Of a DNA stretch of 51,224 bases, positions 17,762 to 27,175 are shown one piece after another. The notes under the pieces are model-generated. The model saw nothing but the letters and a program-made list of their open reading frames with translations. It did not search any database and was not told where the DNA came from. The translations under genes were made by a program, and so were the position numbers. The stretch comes from Acidimicrobiales bacterium (lineage in GTDB: Bacteria; Actinomycetota; Acidimicrobiia; Acidimicrobiales; UBA8592). How positions within the stretch are numbered: the stretch's first letter is position 1; each line of letters opens with the position of its first letter. The stretch spans positions 1 through 51,224 of the forward strand of contig JACERY010000011.1 in NCBI GenBank assembly GCA_013912105.1, read 5' to 3'.

Positions 17762-18208
17762 ATGCAGCAAAAAGGGATAAATCGTATAGTCGTAGCCGTA
17801 TGGGACTTCGAAAAGGGAAAGACATATTTTGAAACACTATTAGATGCTGAATTTGCTCCAGAAAATACAGATGGAGAAGCTGAATCATTTGGGGTTCGTG
17901 TCGCTATGGCATGGAACGCTGGGATAGAACTCATATCCCCAATCCCTAACAAGCCAAGCCCAATCCGAGCAGAAATGGAACAAAACGGTGAAGGAATTAA
18001 GGGCGTTGTTTTTGCTGTTCTAGATGCGGATAATGCAATGAAAAACGGAGAAACGCTTGGTTTGCATTCTTATTATCAATTGGATTACACACAAGAAGAA
18101 ATTAATAATAAGTGTCAAGGTCGATTCACAACGTATAAAGAGCACTTTATTTCAGCGAAAGCACCACTGAATGCAACAATTTTACTCGGAGAGTTTCTAG
18201 AAGCCTAA
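17762..18208 (+). CDS. VOC-superfamily (glyoxalase-like) protein
   Basis: A 148-aa protein with the paired beta-alpha-beta-beta-beta pattern of the vicinal oxygen chelate fold (INRIVVAVWDFEKGKTYFETLLDAEF; second half GVVFAVLDADNAMKNGETLG). The usual first-strand metal His is absent (N-R-I-V-V-A-V), so it may bind metal differently or not at all. It begins 10 nt after the stop of the MFS gene in the same direction, so co-transcription is likely. No family-level function can be given. Confidence 0.65.
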   Translation: MQQKGINRIVVAVWDFEKGKTYFETLLDAEFAPENTDGEAESFGVRVAMAWNAGIELISPIPNKPSPIRAEMEQNGEGIKGVVFAVLDADNAMKNGETLGLHSYYQLDYTQEEINNKCQGRFTTYKEHFISAKAPLNATILLGEFLEA

Positions 18209-18234
18209 AACCTCTTCGGCTTGACGTATCTCAT

Positions 18235-18262
18235 TGCAGTACTAGTGTTAAAAGTACTTGCA
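18235..18262. promoter_or_regulatory. Inverted repeat upstream of the binding-protein gene
   Basis: TGCAGTACT (18235-18243) faces AGTACTTGCA (18253-18262) across a 9-nt A/T-rich loop, with one unpaired base. It lies 27 nt after the VOC stop and about 70 nt before the binding-protein ATG. No U-tract follows, so it is a weak terminator; an operator for the transporter gene is an alternative. Confidence 0.35.
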
Positions 18263-18329
18263 GTAACGCAAAGTAATTACAAATTATGTCAACGTGATTG
18301 TTGATAGGTATTCATTTCGGGGAGGGAAA

Positions 18330-19889
18330 ATGAGTAAAAAACTATTGAAGCTAATAGCTGTTTTTTTGAGCTTTGTCATGATCATGGCCAGTTGTGGCGG
18401 TGGAGACGACGACAGTTCAAGTAGCAGTTCTGATAGCAGTAGTGAAGCATCAGAAACTGAAGAAGTTGAAGAAGAAGCTGAAGAAGAAGCTGAAGAAGAA
18501 GCTGAAGAAGCTGAAGAAGAAACTGAAGAAGAAACTGCTCCTGAGCCGGAACCAGTAGAAGAACGAACGGCTTCTGATGTTGGAATCACTGAAGACACCA
18601 TCAAAATAGGTGTTGTTGTATCTGACCTTCAAGGTTTGATTGATATTGGATATCCACTTCCAGCAGCGTTGACAACTGATCATCTGTCGGAACGATTCAC
18701 ATTATATTTTGATGAATGGAATGAAGCTGGCGGCATCAATGGAAGGATGGTTGAAGGCGTTCAGATAACTTGGGATCCGTTAAGTCCAGCATCAATGGAA
18801 GACTCCTGTACAAAAGCTGTTCTTGATGAGCAAGTTTTCATGGCAATAAATGCTTCGGGGTTCAGCCAAGCATTCATCCCTTGTTTCACCGAAGATAATG
18901 ATACGACTTTCTTTTACGGTGAAGTCGCACCACAACTTATGATGGATGCAGCACCTAACCGTCTATTTGCTCTAAATCCACCATCTGAAATAGCTGGTGA
19001 TGCTGGAGCGAAACTCATAGTTGCTCAAGGAATAATTCCGGCTGGTTCAAAGGTCGGTATTCTCGACTCAAATAACCCAGCAATTGGAGCAGCTGGTGAA
19101 GCAGCTAAAGCAATTCTTGAAGAAGCTGGATACTCCACGACGACAATTACTGTTAACACATTAAGCGGAGATAATGCTGCCGCAAATGCTGAAGGCGCTG
19201 CCGCTGTGGCCCAATTCACTGCAGAAGGCGTTGACCACGTGTTTGTTATCATTCCATTCATATACGCATCTGGTTTCTGGGGAGAAGTAGGGACACTACA
19301 ACCGTCATGGGATCGGACGATTCTAGATTCAGCGTCTTCGAATTGCACACCATTTGGTGCAAGCCGAACGAACCCGGCCGCAGAAAATGCTATCTGCGTA
19401 ACATCTTATGATTCTTACGCAACTCCTAATGGGGGTGTAGGCGATGATGATGCGTTTGAAGCACAATGTCGAGAAGAATGGATAGCACATTTCCCAGTCT
19501 TTAACGGCCAAAGCGACAAAGGTGCACCATCAGGAGAAGTTGGTTTAGAGACCGCAGATGGTGAACTCCTGAATTCAGACTATGCACCAGGTGAATGTAC
19601 CATGCAGTATGTCATTAAAGAAGCATTAGAGAATGCGGGTGTTAACCCAACCCGTGATTCATTTGCCGATGCAATGAGAGAAGTATCTGGACCTCAGGCC
19701 TTCCGTTCTAACGGAGAAGGAGCTTTCGGTCCGAACAAGAACTATTTCTCAACACAAATGCAGGCAGTGAAATTCACATTAGCTTCCCGCAGTACTAACA
19801 AAGGGTCTGATGGAACATTCAATGGATGTCCAGCACCAGTGAACTGTTGGGTTCCTGTTACTGGTGAATGGTTTAAATTTGACGAATAA
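18330..19889 (+). CDS. Branched-chain amino acid-type ABC transporter substrate-binding lipoprotein
   Basis: A 519-aa periplasmic-binding-fold type 1 lipoprotein (LivJ/K-like). The signal peptide ends in a lipobox (IMASC), so it is anchored outside the membrane. A Ser/Asp stretch and then a Glu-rich repeat form a long acidic tether before the domain begins near TASDVGITEDTIKIGVV. The domain has the expected two lobes (GGINGRMVEG; VGILDSNNPAIGAAGEAAK). I chose ATG 18330, which has GGGGAGG upstream, over an in-frame ATG at 18294. The permease and ATPase fusions are encoded convergently after a nitroreductase gene. A strong terminator follows. Ligand could be amino acid, amide or other organic compound. 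Confidence 0.88.
   Translation: MSKKLLKLIAVFLSFVMIMASCGGGDDDSSSSSSDSSSEASETEEVEEEAEEEAEEEAEEAEEETEEETAPEPEPVEERTASDVGITEDTIKIGVVVSDLQGLIDIGYPLPAALTTDHLSERFTLYFDEWNEAGGINGRMVEGVQITWDPLSPASMEDSCTKAVLDEQVFMAINASGFSQAFIPCFTEDNDTTFFYGEVAPQLMMDAAPNRLFALNPPSEIAGDAGAKLIVAQGIIPAGSKVGILDSNNPAIGAAGEAAKAILEEAGYSTTTITVNTLSGDNAAANAEGAAAVAQFTAEGVDHVFVIIPFIYASGFWGEVGTLQPSWDRTILDSASSNCTPFGASRTNPAAENAICVTSYDSYATPNGGVGDDDAFEAQCREEWIAHFPVFNGQSDKGAPSGEVGLETADGELLNSDYAPGECTMQYVIKEALENAGVNPTRDSFADAMREVSGPQAFRSNGEGAFGPNKNYFSTQMQAVKFTLASRSTNKGSDGTFNGCPAPVNCWVPVTGEWFKFDE
18468..18536 (+). repeat. Glu-rich 12-bp coding tandem repeat
   Basis: In-frame units GAAGAAGAAGCT occur three times (18468-18503), followed by a 9-bp variant and two GAAGAAGAAACT units (18513-18536). 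They encode an E-E-E-A/E-E-E-T acidic linker just after the lipobox. Such perfect repeats are prone to slippage, so linker length may vary among strains. Confidence 0.8.
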
Positions 19890-19923
19890 AAAAACATGAA
19901 TTCGTAAATGAATTAAAATTTTC

Positions 19924-19956
19924 TAGGGGGCAGCAAAAGCTGCCCCCTATTTTTTT
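19924..19956 (+). terminator. Rho-independent terminator
   Basis: An 11-bp perfect stem TAGGGGGCAGC / GCTGCCCCCTA with an AAAA loop is followed by seven T residues. It lies 35 nt after the binding-protein stop codon and should end that transcript. Confidence 0.95.
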
Positions 19957-20034
19957 AAGGAAAGGTCGCTAGTTGAGAAAATTCGACTACTAGTCTGATA
20001 TTTCGATACTTGGACTAAATCGTTTGGAGTAAAA

Positions 20035-20685
20035 ATGGAAGTTTCACAAGCAGTTATGCAAAGAAAATCTATACGTGGTTTCTTACCTACGCCCGTAGAA
20101 GATGAGCTTCTTTCCTCATTGCTGGACAAAGCTGCAAGAGCCCCATCTGGCGGTAATGTTCAACCCTGGAGAATTTACGTCATTAATGATAACCGAATGA
20201 GTGATTTCAAATCACATATCAATGAATTCCCCTTAGAAGAACCCGAATACCCTATTTATCCACCGAAACTCCAAGAACCTTACAGAACAAACAGGTATGA
20301 ATTGGGTGAGGAGATGTATTCCCTACTTGGTATACCTCGAGATGATAAGCCTGCAAGGCTTGCAAACATGTCAAAAAACTATGATTTTTTTGGAGCGCCT
20401 GCTGCTTTTTTCTGCTTTGTTGACCGAAGCATGGGTTCTGCCCAATGGTCAGACCTAGGTATGTTTCTTCAAACTTTTATGCTCCTAGCTGAAGAATCCG
20501 GTTTAGGAACTTGCGCTCAGGAAGCATGGGCGATGCACCAAAAAGCTGTTTCAATGTTTGTTAAATCTCCTGTTAATGAAATGCTCTTTTGCGGCATGTC
20601 TATTGGCTACCCTGACTGGAAACAGCCAGTCAATTCACTTGAATCAAAACGTATGCCTCTTAATCAATGGTGTACCTGGGCATAG
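20035..20685 (+). CDS. Nitroreductase family protein
   Basis: A 216-aa FMN-dependent nitroreductase-fold protein. The N-terminal RKSIRGFLPTPV matches the R-R-S-x-R-x-F/Y phosphate-binding start of the family, PSGGNVQPW (FMN contact) follows, and the C-terminal half has MLLAEESGLGTCAQEAWA and MSIGYPD. Good GGAG site before the ATG. It is expected to reduce nitro groups, quinones or enones with NAD(P)H. Transcribed alone after the terminator and convergent with the permease fusion (2 nt between stops). Confidence 0.88.
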   Translation: MEVSQAVMQRKSIRGFLPTPVEDELLSSLLDKAARAPSGGNVQPWRIYVINDNRMSDFKSHINEFPLEEPEYPIYPPKLQEPYRTNRYELGEEMYSLLGIPRDDKPARLANMSKNYDFFGAPAAFFCFVDRSMGSAQWSDLGMFLQTFMLLAEESGLGTCAQEAWAMHQKAVSMFVKSPVNEMLFCGMSIGYPDWKQPVNSLESKRMPLNQWCTWA

Positions 20686-20687
20686 AC

Positions 20688-23510
20688 TTACGAGATAGAC
20701 CCATCTCCGCTACGTTGAATCGCACGTTCATCAGTACCTAAATATGAAGCAATAACACCAGGATCATTTCTAACTTCGTTAGGGGTCCCTTCTGATATAA
20801 CTGAACCTGACTCTAAACAATAAATCCGGTCACTGATTGACATCACCATCGGCATGTCATGTTCGATAAGAAGAATAGAACTGCCAAGCTCTTTTCGAAT
20901 TGCATGGATTAACGGCCCAAAAGCTTCTGTTTCTTTCTGCGCTACACCTGCTGTAGGTTCGTCAAGAAGCATTAACTGTGTATCCAGAGCGATAAGAGAT
21001 CCAAGTTCAACAATTCGTCTCGTTCCTGTTGAAAGCTCAGATATTAGTTGGTCAGCGTATCGACCTAAACCAAGATAATGAATAATCTCTTCTGCTTCGG
21101 CTTTCTTCCTTCTCTCAACAAATGGAGAAGGAGGAACACCCAGCATTGAAGGAAGAAGAAGGGATCGTTCCCTTGCTTCTAACGCAGTCATAATAGTTTC
21201 CCGAGCTGTAAGGCTCCCAAATAACTTAGCGTTTTGGAAAGCCCGACCTATACCATTTCGTGCACGGACATGAGCAGTTGAATTATGAATAGATGAACCA
21301 TACAATTCAACTTCGCCTTCTGACGGAACAAAACCTGAAATTGCATTCATCAAAGTTGTTTTCCCAGCTCCATTTGTCCCAATCAGCCCGACGATCTCAC
21401 CTTGTTGCACATTTATAGAAACACAAGCAACAGCGAGCCGCCCACCGAATCTGACTGAAACATCCGAAGTCGTTAGCGCTGGTGTATCAGAATGAGTAGC
21501 TTCTCTATTCTCATTTCTTGACCAAATAGCATCCGATTGGCCTTTATATGGTGGAGACCACTCACTTCTATTTGCTAACCATGTAAGCATTGTGTCTCTC
21601 GCATTGTGCAAAAGCGAAATGAGCCCTCCAGGGAAATACATTAGGACTACAAGCATTCCTAGACCGCTGGAAAAAAGACGCACTTGCGCGCTGCTTTCAA
21701 AAACAGTTGGAATACCAACAAGAAATACTGTTCCAAGAACCCCGCCAGTAATTGAAGAAATACCACCCACAACAGCGATCGACATTACCAACAAAGATTC
21801 ACTTGGTTGGAAGGCTAGTGAACGAAGAGAACCAGTAGCAGGAACAAGGAGTCCCCCTGCTAAAGCTCCAATACCACCAGAGACAGCGAACGCTATCAAT
21901 TTTGCCCGAGTAGGTGAAATCGTATAGGCAGAAGCAGTCATTTCATTATCACGGACTGCTATCAAAGTGCGACCAATTCCAGACCTACGCATACGCCAAA
22001 GTAAATAGATAACAACCGCAACAGCAGCAACACAGAGATAGTAATAGGCTTCCTTATCTGTTCGAAGATCATACCTTCCAAATAACACAGGGGGCTTTAC
22101 CTTAGCCCCACCCGCGACATTCGTATTTAAGCGATCAATTGAAAGAATCCATCGACCAGCGACTAGAGAAAAACCCAATGTAGCTATTCCAAGGTAAAGA
22201 CCTTTAATACGTAAAGCAGGAATACCGACAATTAGAGCAACAAGAATCCCCCATAAAACACCTATCCCAAGAGCTAAGAAATAATTCAAAGATTCTGCAT
22301 AGTACGCAGTCATGAACGCACCCACGCCAGCGAAGGCGTATTGGCCTAAAGATAACTGCCCAGCCCATCCTGTAAGAACAACGGCAGAAAGAACAACAAG
22401 CATAACTACCATAACGCCGGCATAAGCTATAAGCCTGCTTGGTTTATCTACGATCCAAGGAAGTCCAATAATAGCAAGGGCCAATAGCATCATTCCGACC
22501 ACGGATACCCATTTATATGCCGGATATTGCACTAGGTCTTTATGAGCTGAACGCAACCTCGGGGTCAGCACCCAAGATTGCTCGCTTGTTCTGTTCCCCC
22601 TCGTAACAAATAACATCAGAATCAAGAGAATTAAGAAAATAGCGAGAAGGTTAGAGCCATTCCCGATTCCCCAATCATCTAAGAAACCCTTTCCTTTATT
22701 AGCAAGAACGAGACGGTTTACTATTCCAATTAAAATACCCCCGCCCAAAGCTCGGGGGAATGATTGCAATTGACCGAACATAGCGGCAGTTAATGAGAAC
22801 AATAAAAGTTCAGGTCCTAAGCTAGAACCTACCCCTCCAGCATCTAGTTGCTGCACAGGACCGATTAGTAACGTTGAAATCCCTGCAAGAACACCAGCAA
22901 TAAACCAAACCTGAGTAGAAACTGCGCGAATAGAGAGACCAGCGAGTTGAGCTGCTCCCGGATTATCGGCGGCAGATCGAACAGCTAAACCAAACCGTGT
23001 CTTCTGAAGTAAATACCCAAGAACAATTACAAGAATAGGGACAACAATCAGAACAGTTACCTGTTCACCTCGTAACAAGATATTAAGGCTATCAATATTC
23101 CATAATCCATTGATGGGTGTTGGATAATCAACGCGTTCATCTACTGTTGGAAGCCAAACTTGAACAAGGGCAACAAGTTGAGCGACGCCTAGTGTCGCAA
23201 CGAAAAGCAAAAGACGAGGTTTTGTAAATAAACGACGAACTACCAATAGTTCAGTGACTGTAGATACAGCAGCTGCTGCTGAGATCGCAAGAATAGCAGC
23301 AAGCCAGTAAGGAAGATCATAATTGACCATCAGCATTCCCATAACAAATCCGCCAAATGTTCCAATCGCGCCTTGGGCAAAATTGATAACGCCGGTTGCT
23401 TTGTAGATAAGAACTAGCCCTATGGCAATGAGTGCATAGATAAGACCATCAATAAAACCTTGAAATAAAATTTCATTGCTATATATGACTCCAGCGAAGA
23501 TAGCGGTCAT
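20688..23510 (-). CDS. Fused LivH-LivM-LivG: branched-chain-type ABC permease/permease/ATPase
   Basis: A single 940-aa polypeptide holding three transporter subunits. Residues about 1-300 are a LivH-like permease (GLIYALIAIGLVLIYKATGV...FAQGAIG). Residues about 330-620 are a LivM-like permease (VLTGWAGQLSLGQYAFAGVGA and a ground-loop IPALRIKGLYLGIATLGF). Residues about 680-940 are a LivG-like ATPase with Walker A GTNGAGKTT (about 709), signature LSTGTRR (about 823, degenerate from LSGGQ), and Walker B LMLLDEPTAG (about 845). It starts 3 nt after the stop of the MFS-LivF gene, so translation is coupled. With that gene and the lipoprotein it would make a complete importer from three polypeptides. 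Confidence 0.92.
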   Translation of the reverse strand: MTAIFAGVIYSNEILFQGFIDGLIYALIAIGLVLIYKATGVINFAQGAIGTFGGFVMGMLMVNYDLPYWLAAILAISAAAAVSTVTELLVVRRLFTKPRLLLFVATLGVAQLVALVQVWLPTVDERVDYPTPINGLWNIDSLNILLRGEQVTVLIVVPILVIVLGYLLQKTRFGLAVRSAADNPGAAQLAGLSIRAVSTQVWFIAGVLAGISTLLIGPVQQLDAGGVGSSLGPELLLFSLTAAMFGQLQSFPRALGGGILIGIVNRLVLANKGKGFLDDWGIGNGSNLLAIFLILLILMLFVTRGNRTSEQSWVLTPRLRSAHKDLVQYPAYKWVSVVGMMLLALAIIGLPWIVDKPSRLIAYAGVMVVMLVVLSAVVLTGWAGQLSLGQYAFAGVGAFMTAYYAESLNYFLALGIGVLWGILVALIVGIPALRIKGLYLGIATLGFSLVAGRWILSIDRLNTNVAGGAKVKPPVLFGRYDLRTDKEAYYYLCVAAVAVVIYLLWRMRRSGIGRTLIAVRDNEMTASAYTISPTRAKLIAFAVSGGIGALAGGLLVPATGSLRSLAFQPSESLLVMSIAVVGGISSITGGVLGTVFLVGIPTVFESSAQVRLFSSGLGMLVVLMYFPGGLISLLHNARDTMLTWLANRSEWSPPYKGQSDAIWSRNENREATHSDTPALTTSDVSVRFGGRLAVACVSINVQQGEIVGLIGTNGAGKTTLMNAISGFVPSEGEVELYGSSIHNSTAHVRARNGIGRAFQNAKLFGSLTARETIMTALEARERSLLLPSMLGVPPSPFVERRKKAEAEEIIHYLGLGRYADQLISELSTGTRRIVELGSLIALDTQLMLLDEPTAGVAQKETEAFGPLIHAIRKELGSSILLIEHDMPMVMSISDRIYCLESGSVISEGTPNEVRNDPGVIASYLGTDERAIQRSGDGSIS

Positions 23511-23513
23511 TTG

Positions 23514-25721
23514 CTATGCACCTTCTCCTGAAAGGAAGACAGCTCTAAGAAGATCATCACGTTCAAGAAGTTCCTGAGCTGGTCCTTGAAACTGGACACG
23601 ACCACGTTCCATGAAAATCGCTCTATCTGCAATTGAAAGTGCCACATTCACGGATTGCTCAACAATTACCATCGTGATTCCAGTTTCCTTTAACTGTTCA
23701 ACTACTTGAAGAAGATCTTGAACAACGACTGGTGCTAGTCCTAAGGAAAGTTCATCAATGAGGAGTAATTCAGGTTCAAGCATTACTGCCTTCGCCAACG
23801 CCAACATTTGTTGCTGACCCCCTGATAAAGAGCCAGCTTTGTCATCTAATCGGTCACTAAGTTGAGGGAAGACAGTAAAAACTTTTTCCATGCGGTCATT
23901 TCGTAGGTTTTCATCTTCAATAAGCCAACTCCAAACTTCTAAATTTTCTTGAACAGTTTGACTCGTAAATAGCGCTTCTCCACCAGGTATTTGGACCATG
24001 CCAAGTGATACACGATACTCGGGATCAACAAGTGTGATATCTCTCCCATTCATGCGAACAACACCCCTATCCGGCATGTGTAAGCCTGAAATTGCTTTTA
24101 AAGCGGTCGACTTTCCAGCTCCATTTGTTCCCAGAAGAGCTAATGTTTCACCGCGCCGAATTTCAAGATCAACGTCAAAAAGAACCTGTAAATTTCCATA
24201 ACTCACGTTCATTCCTTGAACTTGCAGAACAGGAACTTGATCAGGGTTCTCCGAAGCCCTTCGCTCCTCCTCTTGTTCATTTAATAACTCTTCAACAACA
24301 AGTGAAATATCTCGTTTCATATAACGAGACCCGTACATAATAAGTACTCCACCTATTAGAGCAGCAGGAGGGACAACGATTGTAAGAGCTGTACGTTCCC
24401 CATACGCATCCGAGAAAGCTCCTGTAAGAAGACCCCCAAAGAAACCACCCATGAGGAAGATGTATACGCCAACTAGGGAAAAGGCTTGTGCCCGCATTCG
24501 ATAAGGAACAACAGCAGAGATAGTTGGACCCATTTGTGTGAAAGCGGCACCTTGGCAAGCATTACCAAGAGTGTAGAAAACCATTAGCAAGACTATGTTG
24601 GAGAATCGGACACCAATAGTTACGAAAATGCCATATAGGGTAACAAGAAGACCCATAAGCCAAAGAGCTTTCTTTGGGTCCTGCCGAAAAAGCTTATCTC
24701 CTAATTTTCCTGCAAAGGGAATTGCAATAAGAGCAGCAGCCCAGCTAATGGAGATTAACCAGCCTCTTTTAAACGCACCATAATCGTAATATTCTTCTAA
24801 TAAGAGCGACATGGTTGTAGGAACGGCAACAAGAGCAAATCCAAGTACTCCAATTCCAACAACAAGATAATAAAAAGAACGAACGTTTTTCAGTCTTTGA
24901 AATGCAGAGGAAAGTCGAACGGGAGGTTCCTCTTCTGCCTTATCTAACTTTCCGCCGAGAACGGCGTCTTGTTCGTAGGCCCCGCGCACAGGTTCTTTCA
25001 ATAAGAAAATCGCAACGACTAATATTAAAGCAGGGATTGAGAAAACGTAGAAGGCTACTCGCCAATCATCAGGTCCATCACCGGCTAGAAGGACAATACC
25101 ACCAGCGATAAAAGGGCCAATAACCTGACCTATTGGACGACCAAGCGCTTCAGCAGCAAAGATTCTTGCTCGAATAGCGATTGGATATTGATCAGCTATT
25201 AATGAAGGCGAGATAGGAATTTTTGCCCCAGCACCAATACCAGTTCCTGCTCGACCTATCGCTAATTGAAATGCATTCTGTACAGCACCCGTAAAAGCAA
25301 CGAGTCCAGCCCATACCCCAGTTGCAATAGAAAGAACTCCCACTCTCCTATAACGGTCAGCAAGCCAAGCAAAGGGAATCGTTGACAGAACAAGAACGAC
25401 ACCACCAAAACTACTTAAACCAAGAAGCATAGTGTCAGAAATATTCAAGGTGTCCTGAATATCAGGGCCGAGAACAGTTATAGCAACGCGGTCAAATTCT
25501 TCAACAATAGAAAGAATCAGAAGTACTAGAGCCATTGAAAGCCCGCCTTTTTGTATCCCTTCTCGGAATGTCATTTCTTCATCACCTACACCGGGAAGCA
25601 GGTCATCAGGTAAAACTGTGTCAGCATTCTCCTGATCTAAAGCAGCTTTTCTTGCTTCTTCTTCTTCAAGAATGGTTGCGGTAATACTCGCAGCGTCATT
25701 TTCTGATTCAATTCCGCTCAT
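23514..25721 (-). CDS. MFS domain fused to LivF-type ABC ATPase
   Basis: A 735-aa fusion. After a roughly 55-residue acidic N-terminal segment (EEEEARKAALDQE) comes a full major facilitator domain of about 12 helices, with motif A as FAWLADRYRR and a second ADKL-type loop (FAGKLGDKLFR). Residues about 500-735 are a LivF-type ATPase: Walker A GTNGAGKST (about 527), signature LSGGQQQ (about 630), Walker B LLLIDELSLGL (about 650). I chose ATG 25721, which has AAGGGGGG upstream, over an in-frame start at 25856. Directly upstream of and coupled to the LivHMG fusion. Whether the MFS part transports, senses or only anchors the ATPase is unknown. Confidence 0.88.
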   Translation of the reverse strand: MSGIESENDAASITATILEEEEARKAALDQENADTVLPDDLLPGVGDEEMTFREGIQKGGLSMALVLLILSIVEEFDRVAITVLGPDIQDTLNISDTMLLGLSSFGGVVLVLSTIPFAWLADRYRRVGVLSIATGVWAGLVAFTGAVQNAFQLAIGRAGTGIGAGAKIPISPSLIADQYPIAIRARIFAAEALGRPIGQVIGPFIAGGIVLLAGDGPDDWRVAFYVFSIPALILVVAIFLLKEPVRGAYEQDAVLGGKLDKAEEEPPVRLSSAFQRLKNVRSFYYLVVGIGVLGFALVAVPTTMSLLLEEYYDYGAFKRGWLISISWAAALIAIPFAGKLGDKLFRQDPKKALWLMGLLVTLYGIFVTIGVRFSNIVLLMVFYTLGNACQGAAFTQMGPTISAVVPYRMRAQAFSLVGVYIFLMGGFFGGLLTGAFSDAYGERTALTIVVPPAALIGGVLIMYGSRYMKRDISLVVEELLNEQEEERRASENPDQVPVLQVQGMNVSYGNLQVLFDVDLEIRRGETLALLGTNGAGKSTALKAISGLHMPDRGVVRMNGRDITLVDPEYRVSLGMVQIPGGEALFTSQTVQENLEVWSWLIEDENLRNDRMEKVFTVFPQLSDRLDDKAGSLSGGQQQMLALAKAVMLEPELLLIDELSLGLAPVVVQDLLQVVEQLKETGITMVIVEQSVNVALSIADRAIFMERGRVQFQGPAQELLERDDLLRAVFLSGEGA

Positions 25722-25905
25722 TACCCCCCTTTTCATTCCTAAATTAGATATCCATAATCGTAGTAGACCATTACAAATACCCGCACTCTGAGCGTATGCC
25801 AATATCACTGTCAAGGACAAAAGAAAACCGAAACTGATTATTAACTCCAGAAACATCTCCGGTAAAAGAATTGCGCTCTTTAGTAGGAAATGCGATTCTC
25901 AAGTA

Positions 25906-27171
25906 ATGCCTTCTTCATCTAACTTCGCTGAAATTACAGATCTTTTACAACCTCAATTTCCCGACGGTGTTGAAGAAGCATTAAACGCTATGGATGAGGA
26001 AGCTAAAAATCTTCAATGGTCCGTGACTGCCGTAAAGAAAAAAGCTGCTGAAAGAACAGGGTTAACTGATTTTGGAGATGACCTTTTAGAAGAACCATTA
26101 CAGCTTTTAGTGAATATTGGGGAATCTATACAGACATTGAGACCCTCAGGAAAAGTGAGTTTTTGGAACACTCTTATTGCTAATGCTTCTCAACGTCTCC
26201 TAATAGTTGATTACATCAAGTGGAACCCAGAAGTTCACAATATAGATATTAAAAGTCCAATTATTATTGCAGGCCAACCACGAACAGGAACGACACATCT
26301 ACATAACCTGATTGCTTCTGACCCATCGCTTCGATCCCTTCAATATTGGGAATCATTGGAACCTGTCCCACCCAAGGACGAGCAGGGAAAAAGCTTTGCT
26401 GTTGATCCAAGATATAAGCGAACAGAATCAACCTTAGCTGGGCTAAATTATGCTCTTCCATACTTTAAACGCATGCACGATATGTACGCTGCTCATGTTC
26501 ATGAAGAAATTCAATTAATGATGCCAGCTTTCGGAAGCATGCTCTGGGAAACATCACTATGTGATAGTCGGTACCGCGACTGGTACACAACGACCGATCA
26601 AACTCCTTGGTATCAGTGGATGAAACTTGTCCTTAAAGTATGCACGCATATAGGAGGGGGCGAGCGATGGATTCTAAAAAGCCCGCAACACGTTGAACAA
26701 TTTCAACCTCTCCTAACAACATTTCCAGATGCTATTTTTCTTTGCACTCACAGAGACCCTGTTTCTGTTGCGCAATCATTATCAACGATGATCACCTATA
26801 CGGCAAGAACATCTACAAAACCCGAACATCTTCGAGATGTTGGTCGGTATTGGATTGAACGTAGTGAAACCATGTTCCGCAAAGGATCTGAGGACCGTCA
26901 CCTACTTCCGCCATCGCAGTCAATGGATGTCCGCTTTCACGAATTCATGGAAAATGATGTCGCAATGGTAGAACGTATTTACGACCTTGCAGAACAACCT
27001 TTTACAGAGAAAGTCCGTAATGCGATGAACACGTTTATGGAAAAACACCCTAGAGGGAAATATGGTCGACTCTCTTACGACATCACTCAATTCGGTTACG
27101 AAACTAAAGAAAGAAAATCAACTCTTCAATTTTACATTGATCAATTTCAATTACGGGAAGAAAACACTTAG
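25906..27171 (+). CDS. Sulfotransferase family protein (PAPS-dependent)
   Basis: A 421-aa P-loop-like sulfotransferase. The 5'-phosphosulfate loop IIIAGQPRTGTTHLHNLI lies near residue 118-135, and the 3'-phosphate-binding strand reads FLCTHRDPVSVAQSL. The length and N-terminal helical region match the actinobacterial/marine 'sulfotransferase family protein' group rather than small cytosolic enzymes. It would move sulfate from PAPS to a hydroxyl or amine acceptor. Divergent from the MFS-LivF gene with about 185 nt between chosen starts. Ribosome site weak. Acceptor unknown. Confidence 0.87.
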   Translation: MPSSSNFAEITDLLQPQFPDGVEEALNAMDEEAKNLQWSVTAVKKKAAERTGLTDFGDDLLEEPLQLLVNIGESIQTLRPSGKVSFWNTLIANASQRLLIVDYIKWNPEVHNIDIKSPIIIAGQPRTGTTHLHNLIASDPSLRSLQYWESLEPVPPKDEQGKSFAVDPRYKRTESTLAGLNYALPYFKRMHDMYAAHVHEEIQLMMPAFGSMLWETSLCDSRYRDWYTTTDQTPWYQWMKLVLKVCTHIGGGERWILKSPQHVEQFQPLLTTFPDAIFLCTHRDPVSVAQSLSTMITYTARTSTKPEHLRDVGRYWIERSETMFRKGSEDRHLLPPSQSMDVRFHEFMENDVAMVERIYDLAEQPFTEKVRNAMNTFMEKHPRGKYGRLSYDITQFGYETKERKSTLQFYIDQFQLREENT

Positions 27172-27175
27172 GTAG

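Noticed and set aside
25722..25856. Longer start (25856) for the MFS-LivF fusion
   Set aside because: The extra 45 residues form an out-of-character hydrophobic start, and a strong AAGGGGGG site lies just before ATG 25721.
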